Positions 43,955-52,260 of a stretch of DNA of 64,000 nucleotides are shown in pieces; position 1 is the stretch's first letter; every line of letters starts with the position of its first letter. The stretch is from Chloroflexota bacterium. Lineage in GTDB: Bacteria > Chloroflexota > Anaerolineae > Anaerolineales > VGOW01. The stretch covers positions 1 to 64,000 of the forward strand of contig JACPWC010000059.1 in assembly GCA_016197225.1 (NCBI GenBank), written 5' to 3'. Under the pieces are notes generated by a model. That model had not been told where the DNA came from and made no database searches. It saw only the letters and a program-made list of their open reading frames with translations. A program made the translations under genes and the position numbers.

Positions 43955-43981
43955 GTAGCGCAAACTGACAAGTTGCGCTAC
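43955..43981. repeat. GTAGCGCAA...TTGCGCTAC palindrome providing a stop codon
   Basis: GTAGCGCAA (43955-43963) and TTGCGCTAC (43973-43981) are exact complements around a 9-nt loop. CTA at 43978-43980 is the TAG stop of the DUF4058 gene on the minus strand. Confidence 0.85.
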
Positions 43982-44742
43982 TGAGCCTTCTTGATCAGTT
44001 CACGCGCCCAGGCGGAGTCTTCGTTGCTCAACTGCGGCACGGGCGGCTGGTCGTAGTCCAGGCCTAAATCGAATCGAGCGCGGTCGTAGAGGGCGTGCAA
44101 GATGGTGTTGAGGTCAACGGTCGGTTCGTCGTCACCGGGTAAGAGGGGGAGGAGAAAGGGCGGAATGGGCTTGCGAACGCTGAACGCATAAAGCTTGCCC
44201 TGAGGCCGCGTGTCGCCGCGCATCACTAGAATCCGGTAATCGCTTCGCACTTGTTTGCTAACCGGCATCGGGTCGCCGGCGCGGAGCAAGTCAATCTCGA
44301 CCAGGTGGGTGAGGCTATGCAAAATATGTTTGCGTTTCTTTTCGTAGTCGCGCCGGCCTTCGGCGTGCAGTTTATTAGCGGGCGATAGAACCTCGACGAC
44401 GGTGACGACGTTGCGTGTTTTGGTGTCGTGGACTTCAAGATAGCTTTCGCCGACCTCATCCTGGATGAGAGCTTCAACTTCGATTACGTCCATTTCAGCC
44501 AGCGGCAAGTTAGCGCGCGGCGTTGGAACATGCAACGGCATTACACTTAAATCGGGGCGGCCAATAAATTCCAAGTCATTGGGTGTGAACACGTAGGCGC
44601 GCCGTTCAAGGCGGATGTAGTAGTTGGGCGCAAGAAGAGGCGATAATTCGTCTCGAATAGCCGCGATTAAGCTGTTATGCAAGTCGGGCCACAGCGCCGG
44701 GTGTTCGAGCCACGGATCCATGCCAGGAAATGGTGAGCGCAT
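43978..44742 (-). CDS. DUF4058 family protein
   Basis: 254 residues with the DUF4058 hallmark N-terminus SPFPGMDPWLEHPALWPDLHNSLI, then AIRDELSPLLAPNYYIRLERRAYV, a beta-rich core and KTRNVVTVVEVLSPANK with a possible PD-(D/E)XK-like VVEVLSPANK. The biochemical role is unknown; the VEVLSP...K arrangement recalls restriction-endonuclease-fold proteins, but I cannot confirm catalysis. A TAAAAT box lies 6 nt upstream of the ATG. Confidence 0.85.
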   Translation of the reverse strand: MRSPFPGMDPWLEHPALWPDLHNSLIAAIRDELSPLLAPNYYIRLERRAYVFTPNDLEFIGRPDLSVMPLHVPTPRANLPLAEMDVIEVEALIQDEVGESYLEVHDTKTRNVVTVVEVLSPANKLHAEGRRDYEKKRKHILHSLTHLVEIDLLRAGDPMPVSKQVRSDYRILVMRGDTRPQGKLYAFSVRKPIPPFLLPLLPGDDEPTVDLNTILHALYDRARFDLGLDYDQPPVPQLSNEDSAWARELIKKAQ

Positions 44743-44751
44743 ATCTCTATT

Positions 44752-46731
44752 TTATGCCGCTTTGCGGATTTCTTCCACCGCCACCGGATTCTCCAACGAG
44801 CTTGTGTCGCCCGGGTCTTGGCCCAAATACGCCGAGCGGATGATGCGGCGCATGACTTTGGCGTTGCGGGTTTTCGGCAGGTCGCGCACGAATTTGATCT
44901 CGCGCGGCTTGAGGGGCTTGCCGAGTTCGGCGGCCACTTTTTCTTTGAGGGCTTCACGCAACTCATCCGATGGTTGGTGGCTTGGCTTGAGTACGCAGAA
45001 GCACACCACTTCGTTGCCCTTCACTTCGTCGGGGACGGCGATGGCGGCGGCCTCGGCCACGGCGGGGTGGGCGACGAGAATCGACTCGACTTCAGCCGGA
45101 CCGAGACGCTTGCCCGCCACTTTGATCGTGTCGTCCGACCGGCCCAGGATGTACCACAGGCCGTCGTCGTCAATGGCGGCCCAGTCGCCGTGAACCCAAA
45201 CATTCGGCCAACGCGACCAATAGATGTCTTCGTAACGTTGCGGGTCTTTCCAGAAGCCGTGCGTCATGCCAATCCAGGGCGCTTTGATGACGAGTTCGCC
45301 GACGGCATTGCGAACCGGCTGGCCGTTCTCGTCGAACACGTCGGCGGCGATGCCGGGGCAGGGCGCAGAGAAGGCGCAGGGCTTGAGGGGCAGGAGCGGA
45401 TTGCCCATGACGATGCCGCCCGAAATTTCGGTGCCGCCGGAATAGTTGATGATGGGCAGTTTGCCGCCGCCCACGGTGTTGAACAGCCACAGCCAGGGAT
45501 CAGGATTCCACGGCTCGCCCGTTGAGGCGAAGGCGCGAAGCGAAGAAAGGTCGTGCTTCTTCACCGGCTCGTCGCCAAACTTGAGAATGGCGCGAATGAA
45601 GGTTGGGGACACGCCGAGGGTCGTGACCTTGTGGCGGGCGACCATTGACCAGAGTCGGTCGGGGCCGCCTCCTAGCTTCGCCGGGGCGTAGTCGGGTGAC
45701 CCGTCGTAAAGAAACATCGTCGCGCCCAACAGAGTCACGCCGAACACTTGCCAGGGGCCCATCATCCAACCCATGTCGGTCATCCAATACAAAATGTCGC
45801 CGGGTTGAATATCAGTGCCGAAGGCCATGTCTTGCGCCGCTTTGACCGGGAAGCCGCAGTGCGTATGAACCGCGCCTTTGGGTTTGCCGGTCGTGCCGCT
45901 GGTGTAGATGATCATCAGCGGGTCTTCGGCAGAGGTCGGCTCGCTGGGGGCCAGCTCCATTTGCTTTGGCATTTCGTCGTGCCACCAGTGATCGCGCCCG
46001 GCCTGCATGTTCACTTCGTTGCCGACGCGCTTGAAGACGAACATTTTTTGCAGAGTCGGAATCTGTTTGGCCGCCTCGTCGGCGGTGGGTTTGAGGGGGA
46101 CAAGCTGGCCGCGCCGGAAGAATCCGTCGGCGGTGAAGAGCGCCTTCGCGCCCGCGTCGTTGAGGCGCGAGACGATGGCCGAGACGCCGTAGCCGGAGAA
46201 GAGCGGCAGAACAATGCCGCCGATCTTGACGATGGCGAGCAGGGCGACGACGATTTCCGGCGTCATGGGCATGAAGAGGCCGACGGCATCGCCCTTCTTC
46301 AAGCCGTGCGCCCGGAGCATGTTGGCGCAACGGTTGACTTCAAAGAAGAGGTCGCCGTAAGTGAGCAAGCGGACATCTCCTTCTTCGCTTTCGTAGATGA
46401 TGGCGACTCGTTCTCGCGTCCCGGTTTCGAAATGTTTGTCTACGCAGTTGAAGGCGATGTTGGTCATGCCGCCCACACACCACTGCGGCCACTGAATGCC
46501 TTTGGACAGATCGATGACGGACGAATAGGGGCGCTGGAAACTGATGTCCAGAAACTTGAGCACGGCATCGGTGAACCAGGCCACGTCGGTGGTCGAGCGC
46601 GCCAGCAATTCGTCAAAGGAGGTGATGTTGTGCTGACTCATAAATTTTTGCAGGTTGGAGCGAGCGATGATTTCGGGCGACGGTCGCCAGACGATGTCGC
46701 CGCCGAAGGTGAAGGTGCCTGTGTCGGTCAT
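44752..46731 (-). CDS. Acetyl-CoA synthetase-like acyl-CoA ligase
   Basis: Start at [10 protein letters not shown] (46731); upstream in-frame codons belong to a heptamer array. 659 residues of the AMP-forming ANL superfamily: [15 protein letters not shown] (P-loop), [45 protein letters not shown] (hinge) and the C-terminal [12 protein letters not shown] with the acetylatable Lys. The N-terminal ACAS_N-like region and length match acetyl/propionyl-CoA synthetases. It makes acyl-CoA from a short carboxylate and ATP. Promoter TTGTCT-17-TACAAT is followed by the ATG after 7 nt. Confidence 0.9.
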   Translation of the reverse strand: MTDTGTFTFGGDIVWRPSPEIIARSNLQKFMSQHNITSFDELLARSTTDVAWFTDAVLKFLDISFQRPYSSVIDLSKGIQWPQWCVGGMTNIAFNCVDKHFETGTRERVAIIYESEEGDVRLLTYGDLFFEVNRCANMLRAHGLKKGDAVGLFMPMTPEIVVALLAIVKIGGIVLPLFSGYGVSAIVSRLNDAGAKALFTADGFFRRGQLVPLKPTADEAAKQIPTLQKMFVFKRVGNEVNMQAGRDHWWHDEMPKQMELAPSEPTSAEDPLMIIYTSGTTGKPKGAVHTHCGFPVKAAQDMAFGTDIQPGDILYWMTDMGWMMGPWQVFGVTLLGATMFLYDGSPDYAPAKLGGGPDRLWSMVARHKVTTLGVSPTFIRAILKFGDEPVKKHDLSSLRAFASTGEPWNPDPWLWLFNTVGGGKLPIINYSGGTEISGGIVMGNPLLPLKPCAFSAPCPGIAADVFDENGQPVRNAVGELVIKAPWIGMTHGFWKDPQRYEDIYWSRWPNVWVHGDWAAIDDDGLWYILGRSDDTIKVAGKRLGPAEVESILVAHPAVAEAAAIAVPDEVKGNEVVCFCVLKPSHQPSDELREALKEKVAAELGKPLKPREIKFVRDLPKTRNAKVMRRIIRSAYLGQDPGDTSSLENPVAVEEIRKAA

Positions 46732-46738
46732 GCGATAT

Positions 46739-46767
46739 ATTGTAATGAACAATGAACAATGAGACAA
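46739..46767 (-). promoter_or_regulatory. Promoter of the acyl-CoA ligase, built on a heptamer array
   Basis: On the minus strand TTGTCT (46767-46762), an exactly 17-nt spacer and TACAAT (46744-46739), 7 nt before the ATG. The spacer is two and a half units of the CATTGTT/ATTGTTC array. Confidence 0.6.
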
Positions 46768-46816
46768 TGAAGAAATGAAAACCCCCAATTTCCAAAATCC
46801 CAAATTCCAAATCCCA
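46741..46816. repeat. Two heptamer arrays in a divergent gap (AATGAAC and AAATCCC words)
   Basis: AATGAAC, AATGAAC, AATGAGA and CAATGAA are followed by AACCCCC, AATTTCC, AAAATCCC, AAATTCC and AAATCCC. Reading frames on both strands run through it, which is why naive starts would lie inside. Confidence 0.85.
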
Positions 46817-46831
46817 ATGAGGGTTAGCACG

Positions 46832-48157
46832 ATGAAACGACAAACGACAATGAGGGTGTTGAGCCTGCTGGTGGCGGTGACGCTGGCGGCCTGCGGCGGG
46901 GGCGCTCAGGTTCCGCCGACTCTGGTGGTGGAGATTCCCACGTCGTCCTCCGGGTCGGCGGCGACGAACGCGCCGCCGACGGCCACAACAGAGGCGGCGA
47001 CTGCCACGACTCGCGCGCCGGCTGGCCAGGGGACGGCGACACAATCTTCATCAGGCCAACCATCTGCGGCGACGGTCGTTGCGGCGACAAACGCCGTTTC
47101 AACCACAGCCGCCTCGTCGCCCACGCCCGCCGAGGGAGTGGGTGGCGGCGGCGGCGCGCAGGGTATTGACGGCTCAATCGTGGTGCTGGCGAACTTTTCT
47201 ATTGACCCGCCGCAATTGACGGCAGTTGATCCGGCAACCGGCGAGGCCGAGGCCATCTTTTCTGCGCCGGGATTGAGGGAAAGCTTTTCACAGTGGGTGG
47301 CCGATGGCTACTTGTTTTATATTGACGATGAGACTCAGGTGGTGAAGCGAGTGGCGTTTGATAACACGCTCACCGAGTTGCCGTTTGTCAACTCTGGTGG
47401 CGAGTTATTTGAAGGCCAGTTCCTGCCGTCGCCGAATGGCGAGCGAATAGCATGGGGCACTTCCGTCTTTGAGCCGCACCCGGAGGGCGACACGCACATT
47501 CAGTTGAAGGCGGCGAACGCGGACGGCTCGGACGAGCAATTCATTCTGGATAAAAGGTTGCCGGACGAAGCGATTTTGCCGCAACCCATCGGCTGGTCGC
47601 CCGAGGGGCGGTATTTGTATTTCACCAATCCGCTTTATGGCATCGGCGGCTACATCTTGTTTTTTGGCGGGTCGGACTTGCAACAGGCCGATTTGAAGAC
47701 CGGGTTGGTCAAGGAGATTCTGCCGAACATGGATTGCCTGTGCGCCATGTCGCTCTCGCCCGACGGTTCAACCGTCGCCTACATCCCCGGCGTTGAACAA
47801 TTGGAGTTGGTTTTGCATGACGTGGCAAGCGGGGCTGAACAGCGCGTGCCGATTGACGTTGACCATCATCAAGCCGGCGGCATCATCTGGTCGCCTGACG
47901 GCGGCTTGCTGATGTACACGATGGCCGTCGGCAACCCCGACTCAGAAGCGTATTCGGTGGTGAAGGTGGATGTTGCGACGATGTCCCAGACTGTCTTGAT
48001 TCAGGATGATGACCGCCTCTTGCAAACCATCCTCTGGCCGGTGACCGACACAGTTTGGTTGAACGACGCCAGCGGCAGCGCCTGGAGAATGGATACCGAA
48101 AGCGGCGCGCTGACGAAGGCTGACGTGCCGGGAGGGGTGGTGAGAGCCGGGTGGTAA
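46832..48157 (+). CDS. Beta-propeller lipoprotein (TolB/PD40-like)
   Basis: Start at [10 protein letters not shown] (46832), 7 nt after GAGGG; earlier ATGs fall in the repeat array. 441 residues: signal peptide with lipobox LAAC, a long Thr/Ser/Ala-rich spacer, then a propeller with PD40-like units ([54 protein letters not shown]). Such proteins are surface lipoproteins thought to bind ligands or partners. No enzyme motif is seen. The hairpin at 48163-48220 follows. Confidence 0.85.
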   Translation: MKRQTTMRVLSLLVAVTLAACGGGAQVPPTLVVEIPTSSSGSAATNAPPTATTEAATATTRAPAGQGTATQSSSGQPSAATVVAATNAVSTTAASSPTPAEGVGGGGGAQGIDGSIVVLANFSIDPPQLTAVDPATGEAEAIFSAPGLRESFSQWVADGYLFYIDDETQVVKRVAFDNTLTELPFVNSGGELFEGQFLPSPNGERIAWGTSVFEPHPEGDTHIQLKAANADGSDEQFILDKRLPDEAILPQPIGWSPEGRYLYFTNPLYGIGGYILFFGGSDLQQADLKTGLVKEILPNMDCLCAMSLSPDGSTVAYIPGVEQLELVLHDVASGAEQRVPIDVDHHQAGGIIWSPDGGLLMYTMAVGNPDSEAYSVVKVDVATMSQTVLIQDDDRLLQTILWPVTDTVWLNDASGSAWRMDTESGALTKADVPGGVVRAGW

Positions 48158-48162
48158 GAGAA

Positions 48163-48220
48163 ACCGCACCCTGAGCGGAGGCCAACGTGCTTTTCGCTGG
48201 CCGAAGTCGAAGGGTGCGGT
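48163..48220. terminator. Long hairpin between convergent genes
   Basis: ACCGCACCCT (48163-48172) pairs exactly with AGGGTGCGGT (48211-48220), and inside it GGCCA pairs with TGGCC around GTGCTTTTCGC. CCTGAGCGGAG and CGAAGTCGAAGG are words of a short repeat common in bacterial intergenic DNA. Confidence 0.65.
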
Positions 48221-48229
48221 CCCTGCTTT

Positions 48230-48733
48230 TCAGCGAATGTAAGCCGCCGGAAAGATGCCCTGAGCAATTTCGGCCCTCAGCCTGTTCATCGTGCTGAGGG
48301 CTTTTTCTTGCTGGTCGTCGGAGAGCAGGCCGTTCTGAACGGCGGCCTCAAACTCGTCCCAGTCCAGTTCTTTGAACGTCGTCGAGTCCGGGAACACCCA
48401 CAGGTCGAGCATCAAGTCGGTGAGGAAGTATTCGTCGCCAATCTTTTGCAAAGGCGTGGCAATGTCCGAGTAGTAGCCCAGCAAGTCTCCGGCTTCGTCG
48501 CGAAGCTCAAGCACGTCGAAGTGCTCGTTGTAGAAGTGATACTTGGCGACCGAGTAAATCAGTTGCCCTTGCGAAATTAGACCCTCCCGCCACCAGCCTT
48601 CTGACATCGGTGTCTGATATTCGGGCGGCACAATATTGAACGTCCTCAGCCGCTTCCCGTCGTCTTCGAGGAGGCCTTCAGTGTAAATGGCAGTCTCTTT
48701 GCCAATCCGGGCGTAGTTAATTTTGACGTTCAA
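48230..48733 (-). CDS. DUF402 family protein
   Basis: From a TTG at 48733 (LNVKINYARIGKETAIYTEG) with an upstream GGAAGA the product has 167 residues. The body matches DUF402 proteins: a small beta-barrel with LRTFNIVPPEY, GWWREGLISQGQLIYSVAKYHFYNEHFDVLELRDEAGDLLGYYSDIATPLQK, YFLTDLMLDLWVFPD and the KELDWDEFEAAVQNGLLS helix. Several relatives are nucleoside-phosphate hydrolases or ribonuclease-associated. The start overlaps the upstream CCA-adding gene by 17 nt, so the two are co-transcribed. Confidence 0.85.
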   Translation of the reverse strand: MNVKINYARIGKETAIYTEGLLEDDGKRLRTFNIVPPEYQTPMSEGWWREGLISQGQLIYSVAKYHFYNEHFDVLELRDEAGDLLGYYSDIATPLQKIGDEYFLTDLMLDLWVFPDSTTFKELDWDEFEAAVQNGLLSDDQQEKALSTMNRLRAEIAQGIFPAAYIR

Positions 48734-51242
48734 GAATCTTCCCCAACAGTGCCCGCTCCTCTTCGGCGTTCGTAATCTCGTCATCCAAATACGCATTTTG
48801 CAGGCGGCCCAGAATCTCGCGGTAGCGCGGACCGGGTGGCAGGCCAAGCGCCTGCAACGTCTCGCCGGTGGTCGCCAGCTTCAGCGACTCGCGGCGGCGC
48901 AAGTAGTCTTCAAGCCGGCGACGCAACGACTCTTGATCGCAAAGTGATGTGGCAAGCCGGAGTGATTCGCGATCGATTTGCCCTAGCCAGGCGTTCAGTT
49001 CGCTCATGCGGACTCCGCCGGGGAGGCCGCCGATGCCAAGATAAGCATGCGCGGCCTGTTGAACGATCTCGGCGTTGTGAGCAGAGAGCCGCAAATGTGA
49101 GACGACATCGTTCAAGACAGAAGGAGTGAGGGGCAGGAGCCACGCCGACCACTTCAAGGGCAGGGCGCACTCGCGCACAGCTTTCATCCGGCGTGGCAAG
49201 TCGGAGTCGGCGGGCAGTTCGGGGTGAATGTGCGAGAGGATGCCAAGCCCGGCCAGGCGGGCAATGTGGCGCTCCGGCTCGGCCTCTTGCAGAATCAAAT
49301 CGAGTTCGTGGCGGATGCGGTCGCCGCTGACCTTGTGGAGCAAATGCAAGGCGTGGGCCAACAACTCGGCGGTGCGGGCTTCGATGCGAAAGCCGAAGCG
49401 TTGCTCAAAGCGCACCGCCCGCAGAATCCGGGTAGCGTCGTCCACGAAGCTGAGCGAGTGCAGGACCCGGATCAGGCCGTCGCGCAAGTCGCGCTCGCCG
49501 CCCCAGAAGTCGAGCAGGTCGCCGAAGGCTTCACGGGCGAGCCGAATCGCCAGCGTGTTGAGAGTGAAATCGCGGCGGTGCAGGTCAAGCTTGATGCTCC
49601 CGCGTTCAACCTCTGGCAAGGCTGATGGATGGGCGTAAAATTCGGTGCGAGCCGAGACCAGATCGAGGTGGCCGGACGGGATCGCCGGACTGAGCGCGGG
49701 CGGCAGTTTCCATTTGGCCGTGCCGAACTGTGAGTGCGCGGTGACTCGCCCGCCATGTTTGGCCGCCAGCCGTTTCGCCAGGGCAATGGCCTCACCTTCC
49801 ACCACGATGTCGAAATCCAAACCTGGCTGGCCGAGCAAGAGATCGCGCACAAAGCCGCCGACAATAAAGGGCGAGACGTTGAGGGCCGTCGCTTCGTCGG
49901 ACACGAGATGCAAGAGCGCCAGCCGTTCCGCCGGAAGGGCACGGGCAAGTTGATCGGCCAAATTCCGGCGAGGCGGCTTCACCGGAGTCGCCAGGCGCTT
50001 GAGCAGGTCGGTGCGAGTCACCACGCCGATCACATTTCCCGCGTCAGCGTCTACCACCGGCACTTGCCCCCAGCCATGCGTCGTCATCAGCTTTTGCAAA
50101 TGTTCCAGCGAGTCGCCTGGCTTCACCGTCACTTCACCCGAATCCATGATGGCGCTGACGGGCTGGGTGTCGAGATGATGATGGATGGCGCGATCCACTG
50201 CCCGGCGGGTAAGCAAGCCCACCACGCGCCCCGCGTCCACCACCGGATACCCTTCGTAGCTGTGTTTTTTGAATCGCTCGGCGGCGGCGCGCACGGTGGT
50301 GTCGGGCGAAAGGGTTTGCACGCCGTGCGACATGATCTGGGCGACGGTGGCGACCGGTCGAATGTGATCGGGCAGGGCGGCGATCAAGGCGGTGCGAACG
50401 TCGTCGAGGGAACGATCGCGGATGAGGGCGGCGGCGGCCCGACCGTGGCCGCCGCCGCCAAAGTGGGTTGCCATTGCCCCCACATCCACGTTGGCCGTCG
50501 TGGAGCGGGCAATCAGTTGAACTCTCGGCTCGTGGCCGCGCAGGTTCACCAGCACGAAGAGGGCGGCGGGGTCAAGTGTGTCGCGCAGTTTGTGGGCCAG
50601 CGTTGAAAGTTCTTCGTCGGTTTCGCCGCCATCAATGGCGCTGATCGTCACTGCCTGGCCGTTAACAAGGTGAGTCTCAGCGGCGGCCAGTAGTTGATCG
50701 TAGAGCGCCCTTTGTCCGCCGGTGAGCGGGTGATGCAAAAACTCGCGCGCGGCTTCGAGTTGCGCCCCGGCCTCAAGCAGGTGAGCGGCGGCGCGGGCGT
50801 CGCGCGGGGTGGTGGTGAGATAGGTGAGCGAGCCGGTGTCTTCGTAGATGCCGAGCAGGAGCAGGGTGGCCTCGACGGGCGAGAGCGGCGTGAGCGACTC
50901 GGCCAATTGCTCGGCCAGGAGGGTGGTGTTGGCCCCGGTGCCGGAGTCGGGTTGACCGGCGTGGTGATCAATCACCGTGATCTCGGTTTTGGCCGACATC
51001 CCTTTCACTGACGAGGCCGATTGAGCGTCCACGACAATGACGCGCTCGACTCGCTGGCGCGGCAGGTCTTCGGTTTCGGCAAAGCCGAAGTGGTCGCCGT
51101 ATAAGTTGAGGAAGGCGCGGACGTTGCGGTTGACGCGGCGCGGGAGGACGGGGATGGCAGACGGATGGAGACGATGCGCGGCCCACAACGAGGCCACTGC
51201 GTCAAAGTCGGCCTGCTCGTGGGTGAGAATGAGGGTCGTCAT
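48717..51242 (-). CDS. DHH-CBS-polynucleotide adenylyl/CCA-adding transferase fusion
   Basis: 841 residues. 1-300: DHH phosphoesterase with LTHEQADFDAVASLWAA, IVVDAQ, VIDHHAGQPDSG, and DHHA1 with FGGGGHGRAAAA. About 305-420: two CBS domains (VAQIMSHGVQTL, VSAIMDSGEVTV). About 440-840: class II polymerase-beta head FIVGGFVRDLLLGQPGLDFDIVVEGEA (GG and DxD) plus tRNA NTP-transferase C-domains with RRDFTLNTLAIRL. This fusion is known in several phyla; the polymerase adds CCA or A to tRNA 3' ends, and DHH may trim RNA. CBS domains suggest nucleotide control. Confidence 0.92.
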   Translation of the reverse strand: MTTLILTHEQADFDAVASLWAAHRLHPSAIPVLPRRVNRNVRAFLNLYGDHFGFAETEDLPRQRVERVIVVDAQSASSVKGMSAKTEITVIDHHAGQPDSGTGANTTLLAEQLAESLTPLSPVEATLLLLGIYEDTGSLTYLTTTPRDARAAAHLLEAGAQLEAAREFLHHPLTGGQRALYDQLLAAAETHLVNGQAVTISAIDGGETDEELSTLAHKLRDTLDPAALFVLVNLRGHEPRVQLIARSTTANVDVGAMATHFGGGGHGRAAAALIRDRSLDDVRTALIAALPDHIRPVATVAQIMSHGVQTLSPDTTVRAAAERFKKHSYEGYPVVDAGRVVGLLTRRAVDRAIHHHLDTQPVSAIMDSGEVTVKPGDSLEHLQKLMTTHGWGQVPVVDADAGNVIGVVTRTDLLKRLATPVKPPRRNLADQLARALPAERLALLHLVSDEATALNVSPFIVGGFVRDLLLGQPGLDFDIVVEGEAIALAKRLAAKHGGRVTAHSQFGTAKWKLPPALSPAIPSGHLDLVSARTEFYAHPSALPEVERGSIKLDLHRRDFTLNTLAIRLAREAFGDLLDFWGGERDLRDGLIRVLHSLSFVDDATRILRAVRFEQRFGFRIEARTAELLAHALHLLHKVSGDRIRHELDLILQEAEPERHIARLAGLGILSHIHPELPADSDLPRRMKAVRECALPLKWSAWLLPLTPSVLNDVVSHLRLSAHNAEIVQQAAHAYLGIGGLPGGVRMSELNAWLGQIDRESLRLATSLCDQESLRRRLEDYLRRRESLKLATTGETLQALGLPPGPRYREILGRLQNAYLDDEITNAEEERALLGKILERQN

Positions 51243-51262
51243 TCAATGAACAATGAAACAAG
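51241..51262. repeat. Short heptamer array CAATGAA
   Basis: TCAATGAACAATGAAACAAG keeps a 7-nt repeat of CAATGAA next to the start codon of the CCA-adding gene. Confidence 0.65.
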
Positions 51263-51285
51263 CCAACAGGGCCAGACTTGGGCCG

Positions 51286-51478
51286 TCAGCGTGACATGAT
51301 GGAGAAGATGACGGTGAGCAGGATGATGGTGAGCAGGGCGATGAGGCCAAACAAAATAGAGCGTGAAGTAAGTGCCGCTTTCGGTCACGGTATGCTCGGT
51401 GACGCTGAGGCAGACCGGGCAGACTTTCTGCTGGTTAGGCAGGGGCCGCTGGACTTGCTTGGTGCCGAAGAAAAGCAT
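51286..51478 (-). pseudogene. Remnant of a zinc-ribbon membrane protein (frameshifted)
   Basis: From ATG 51478 the frame reads MLFFGTKQVQRPLPNQQKVCPVCLSVTEHTVTESGTYFTLYF in outline, a CxxC half zinc ribbon followed by the ESGTYFTLYF block typical of small zinc-ribbon proteins. It then loses homology-like character, while the +1 frame (51286-51366) encodes a clean membrane helix SILFGLIALLTIILLTVIF and a stop. A second CxxC expected between the two is absent. This looks like an internal deletion with frameshift. TATAAT ends 6 nt before the ATG. Confidence 0.55.
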
Positions 51479-51492
51479 ATGAAGATTATACT

Positions 51493-51527
51493 TTGGAAGT
51501 TGAACGTTGGAGGTTAGAGGTTGGAAA
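51493..51527 (+). repeat. Five heptamers directly abutting a start codon
   Basis: TTGGAAG, TTGAACG, TTGGAGG, TTAGAGG and TTGGAAA, then ATG. The purine runs GGAGG and AGAGG serve as Shine-Dalgarno-like sequence for the NUDIX gene. Confidence 0.9.
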
Positions 51528-51974
51528 ATGGACATTATTCACTACGAAGCGGCGGGCGGGATTTTGTTTGACGGCGACAAGGTGCTTCTCCTGCGGAAGC
51601 ATGGCCTGAACGAGGTTGTTTTGCCGAAAGGCCACGTCGAAGATGGCGAGACGGCGGAGCAGGCGGCGGTGCGGGAGACCGTTGAGGAAACGGGCTATTC
51701 AAACCTGGAAGTGCTGGCCGATCTGGGCGTGCTTCAGGCGCAGTTCCGGGGCAAGGATGGGGCATGGTACGTCCGCAACGAGCACTATTTTGTCATGCGG
51801 CTCCGCAACCACGATCATGCTGGTGAAATGGATTACGACGACGCCGAGCACGACCGCCAGACGTTCGAGCGGCTGTGGGTTCCGGCGGCGGAGGCCGAGG
51901 CGATGATGAGCTTTGAACCAGCGCGGAGTTTCGTGCGGCAGGCGGTGGGGTGGTGGAGGGAGAGGAGAGATTAG
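51528..51974 (+). CDS. NUDIX hydrolase
   Basis: Start ATG 51528; an upstream ATG at 51507 would translate the repeat array. 148 residues with an exact Nudix box, GHVEDGETAEQAAVRETVEETGY (GX5EX7REUXEEXGU), seen here at about residues 36-58. The preceding YEAAGGILFDGDKVLLLRK and following RNEHYFVMRL strands resemble diadenosine tetraphosphate or related pyrophosphohydrolases. Substrate unknown; likely house-cleaning of nucleotide pyrophosphates. Confidence 0.9.
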   Translation: MDIIHYEAAGGILFDGDKVLLLRKHGLNEVVLPKGHVEDGETAEQAAVRETVEETGYSNLEVLADLGVLQAQFRGKDGAWYVRNEHYFVMRLRNHDHAGEMDYDDAEHDRQTFERLWVPAAEAEAMMSFEPARSFVRQAVGWWRERRD

Positions 51975-51984
51975 ACGCTTCGCG

Positions 51985-52013
51985 TAGAGAATTGGAGATT
52001 AGAGATTGGAGAG
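51985..52013. repeat. Heptamer array TGGAGAT
   Basis: AGAGAAT, TGGAGAT, TAGAGAT and TGGAGAG just after the NUDIX stop. Confidence 0.8.
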
Positions 52014-52082
52014 ACGGGCCACACTCTAAACTCTAACTCACCCCTTTGTTCCCTCCCAACTTCTCAGGTAAGATTGCCCTCG

Positions 52083-52114
52083 CACGCGCCGTCTATTAAG
52101 AGGAACGGCGCGTG
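52083..52114 (+). terminator. Perfect 10-bp hairpin after the NUDIX gene
   Basis: CACGCGCCGT (52083-52092) and ACGGCGCGTG (52105-52114) are exact complements with a 12-nt loop, followed by TTGTGTTAT. Probably a terminator, although the T-tract is poor. Confidence 0.6.
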
Positions 52115-52152
52115 TTGTGTTATAGTTGCGTGGTATTTTGAAATTGGAGTTC

Positions 52153-52250
52153 GGCGATTAAAATCGCGGCAACATAAGGCGAAGTCGGCTTGCGCCGACT
52201 AGTCCACGCAGGTGGACTTGGCTTTTGTAGGCGCGGTTTCCAATTGCCGG
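52153..52250 (+). repeat. Tandem hairpin element upstream of the Tat-exported L,D-transpeptidase
   Basis: Three perfect stems follow each other: CGATT/AATCG near 52155-52166, AGTCGGC/GCCGACT (52183-52200, loop TTGC) and AGTCCAC/GTGGACT (52201-52218, loop GCAG). Then comes TTTGTAGGCGCGGTTTCCAATTGCC. Stems 2 and 3 are directly adjacent and share the AGTC/GACT ends. It reads like a short interspersed repeat with RNA structure. The rest of the 286-nt gap holds the array and hairpin above. Confidence 0.65.
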
Positions 52251-52260
52251 CCCTATATCT

